A DNA stretch of 6,967 nt from an uncultured Bacteroidales bacterium. GTDB lineage: Bacteria; Bacteroidota; Bacteroidia; Bacteroidales; Muribaculaceae. A program made the translations under genes and the position numbers. Within the stretch, counting starts at the first letter, position 1. Every line of letters begins with the position of its first letter. The notes under the pieces were generated by a model. It saw only the letters and a program-made list of their open reading frames with translations. It ran no database searches and had not been told where the DNA came from. Shown in pieces: positions 6,218 to 6,967 of this stretch. The stretch covers positions 1 to 6,967 of the forward strand of contig CAMWQZ010000053.1 of NCBI GenBank assembly GCA_947176515.1. Direction: 5' to 3'.

Positions 6218-6323
6218 GACTTGATAACGTTATATCACACAACTGTCTACTCTAAGCATATAAATAGGAAAAGAAAATTTTTATCAATTTATTAATCAAT
6301 AATTAACACTCAAACCAACTGAA
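6218..6323 (+). promoter_or_regulatory. Long AU-rich leader of the lipoprotein gene, with a palindrome at the transcription start
   Basis: Transcription from the -7 element at 6210-6217 would begin near 6225, leaving about 100 nt of AT-rich untranslated leader before the ATG at 6324. A perfect 10-bp palindrome, ATAACGTTAT (6225-6234), overlaps the predicted start and could be an operator. No Shine-Dalgarno site is present; the start lies in an unstructured A-rich context, typical for efficient initiation in Bacteroidetes. No riboswitch fold is recognised. Confidence 0.35.
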
Positions 6324-6967
6324 ATGAAGAAACAATTCATCACTGGTGTGCTCCTCTTGGCAGTCACTGCCTTTGGATTCAGCACTTTCACTTCCTGTAA
6401 GGACACCGATGAGGATCTCTACAATGGGCTTCAATCTGAGCAGGTTAAACTGAAAGCTTCTATGGAAGCTACGCTTAAAGCGTTGCAAGAGCAATTGGAC
6501 AAATTGAAAGATTGTCCTACAAACTGTCAGGCAAAAATTGATTCGCTCAAGCAGGAGTTAACTGAGCTAATCAATAAAAAAACTGATTATGATTCAGAAG
6601 ATGCTGACAAGCAAATTAAAGACAGCATTGACTCTATTATGAGTGAATTGGAGAAATTATACCTCACTAAGTCTGCTTTTGAGGAAGTTCTCAATGGTGA
6701 CAACGGTATCTACTCACGCATTAATGCTATAAATGAAGCTCTTAATACTCAAGGTGGTACTCTTGAGAGTGTTCTTGCTCGTATTGAAGCTCTTGAAAAC
6801 AAGAAGGATCCTACGATTCCTGATCCTGCCGATCCTCAGTTTACTGATGACGAGGTTAAATCCCTTCTTGAGATTATTGCGCTTCAAGCTCAGCTGGAAG
6901 GTCTCTTCGGTGAAAATGGCACACTTGCCGGCATCACGTCGACTCTCGGTGACCTCACCTCATCAGT
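6324..6967 (+). CDS. Surface lipoprotein with coiled-coil N-terminal region (partial, runs off the right edge)
   Basis: The reading frame is open from the ATG at 6324 to the end of the window (214 complete codons), so the C-terminus is missing. It starts with a lipoprotein signal peptide (MKKQFITGVLLLAV...) and the lipobox TFTSC, with lipidated Cys25. The next residues, KDTDED, fit the acidic export signal that sends Bacteroidetes lipoproteins to the cell surface. Residues about 35-62 and 69-112 are Lys/Glu/Leu-rich, heptad-like helices joined by a CPTNC turn (Cys64, Cys68), which suggests a coiled-coil hairpin. A second helical part (118-160) leads into a Pro/Asp-rich linker (162-175) and more helix. 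Codons are biased towards T-ending forms (GCT, ACT, CTT), unlike the helicase gene, compatible with high expression. No enzyme domain is visible yet; a stalk or anchor for a larger surface protein is a guess. Confidence 0.82.
   Translation, partial: MKKQFITGVLLLAVTAFGFSTFTSCKDTDEDLYNGLQSEQVKLKASMEATLKALQEQLDKLKDCPTNCQAKIDSLKQELTELINKKTDYDSEDADKQIKDSIDSIMSELEKLYLTKSAFEEVLNGDNGIYSRINAINEALNTQGGTLESVLARIEALENKKDPTIPDPADPQFTDDEVKSLLEIIALQAQLEGLFGENGTLAGITSTLGDLTSS

Noticed and set aside
6092..6323. Phase-variable invertible promoter for the surface lipoprotein
   Set aside because: Surface genes in Bacteroidales often have one, but no matching inverted repeats flanking the promoter were found by eye in this interval.
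6303..6494. 63-codon minus-strand frame over the lipoprotein start
   Set aside because: The plus frame there has a lipoprotein signal peptide, lipobox, export signal and an upstream promoter; the minus frame has none of these.

Overview
The window looks like chromosomal DNA of a gut Bacteroidales bacterium, possibly Muribaculaceae-like (the family is inference). The clues are several matches to the Bacteroidetes -7 promoter element TAnnTTTG, genes without clear Shine-Dalgarno sites, a lipoprotein with an acidic Bacteroidetes-type export signal just after its lipobox cysteine, an AAA_14/DUF4143 ATPase, and a porin-like outer-membrane protein ending in Phe. It holds six protein-coding genes, one cut by the right edge. 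No RNA gene, IS element, CRISPR array or origin was seen.

Left part (1-2254, plus strand): a 163-bp AT-rich leader precedes a secreted protein with two tandem SGNH/GDSL-hydrolase domains. The first keeps its catalytic residues; the second has lost all of them. Its stop codon abuts the ATG of a DUF5131 (phage Gp37/Gp68-type, 'three-Cys-motif') protein, so the two are probably co-transcribed and translationally coupled.

Middle (2255-3600, minus strand): an AAA_14/DUF4143-type ATPase with an internal helix-turn-helix ends with no gap against the DUF5131 gene. Its promoter region carries two related inverted repeats centred 32 bp apart, next to a 7-bp tandem repeat that also supplies the stop codon of the next gene.

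Right part: a minus-strand pair comprises an outer-membrane beta-barrel protein (5039-6091), then a compact RecD/Dda-type superfamily 1 DNA helicase (3596-5017) 21 bp downstream. The barrel gene carries a perfect 20-bp palindrome inside its coding sequence, just after the signal peptide. A 232-bp AT-rich divergent region with two outward promoters separates it from the 5' end of a coiled-coil surface lipoprotein gene (6324 to the right edge).

No clear new multi-gene system is visible. The best leads are the ATPase with its paired operator-like repeats, the pseudo-enzyme half of the tandem SGNH protein, the palindrome embedded in the outer-membrane protein gene, and the three-Cys-motif protein lacking its usual partner.
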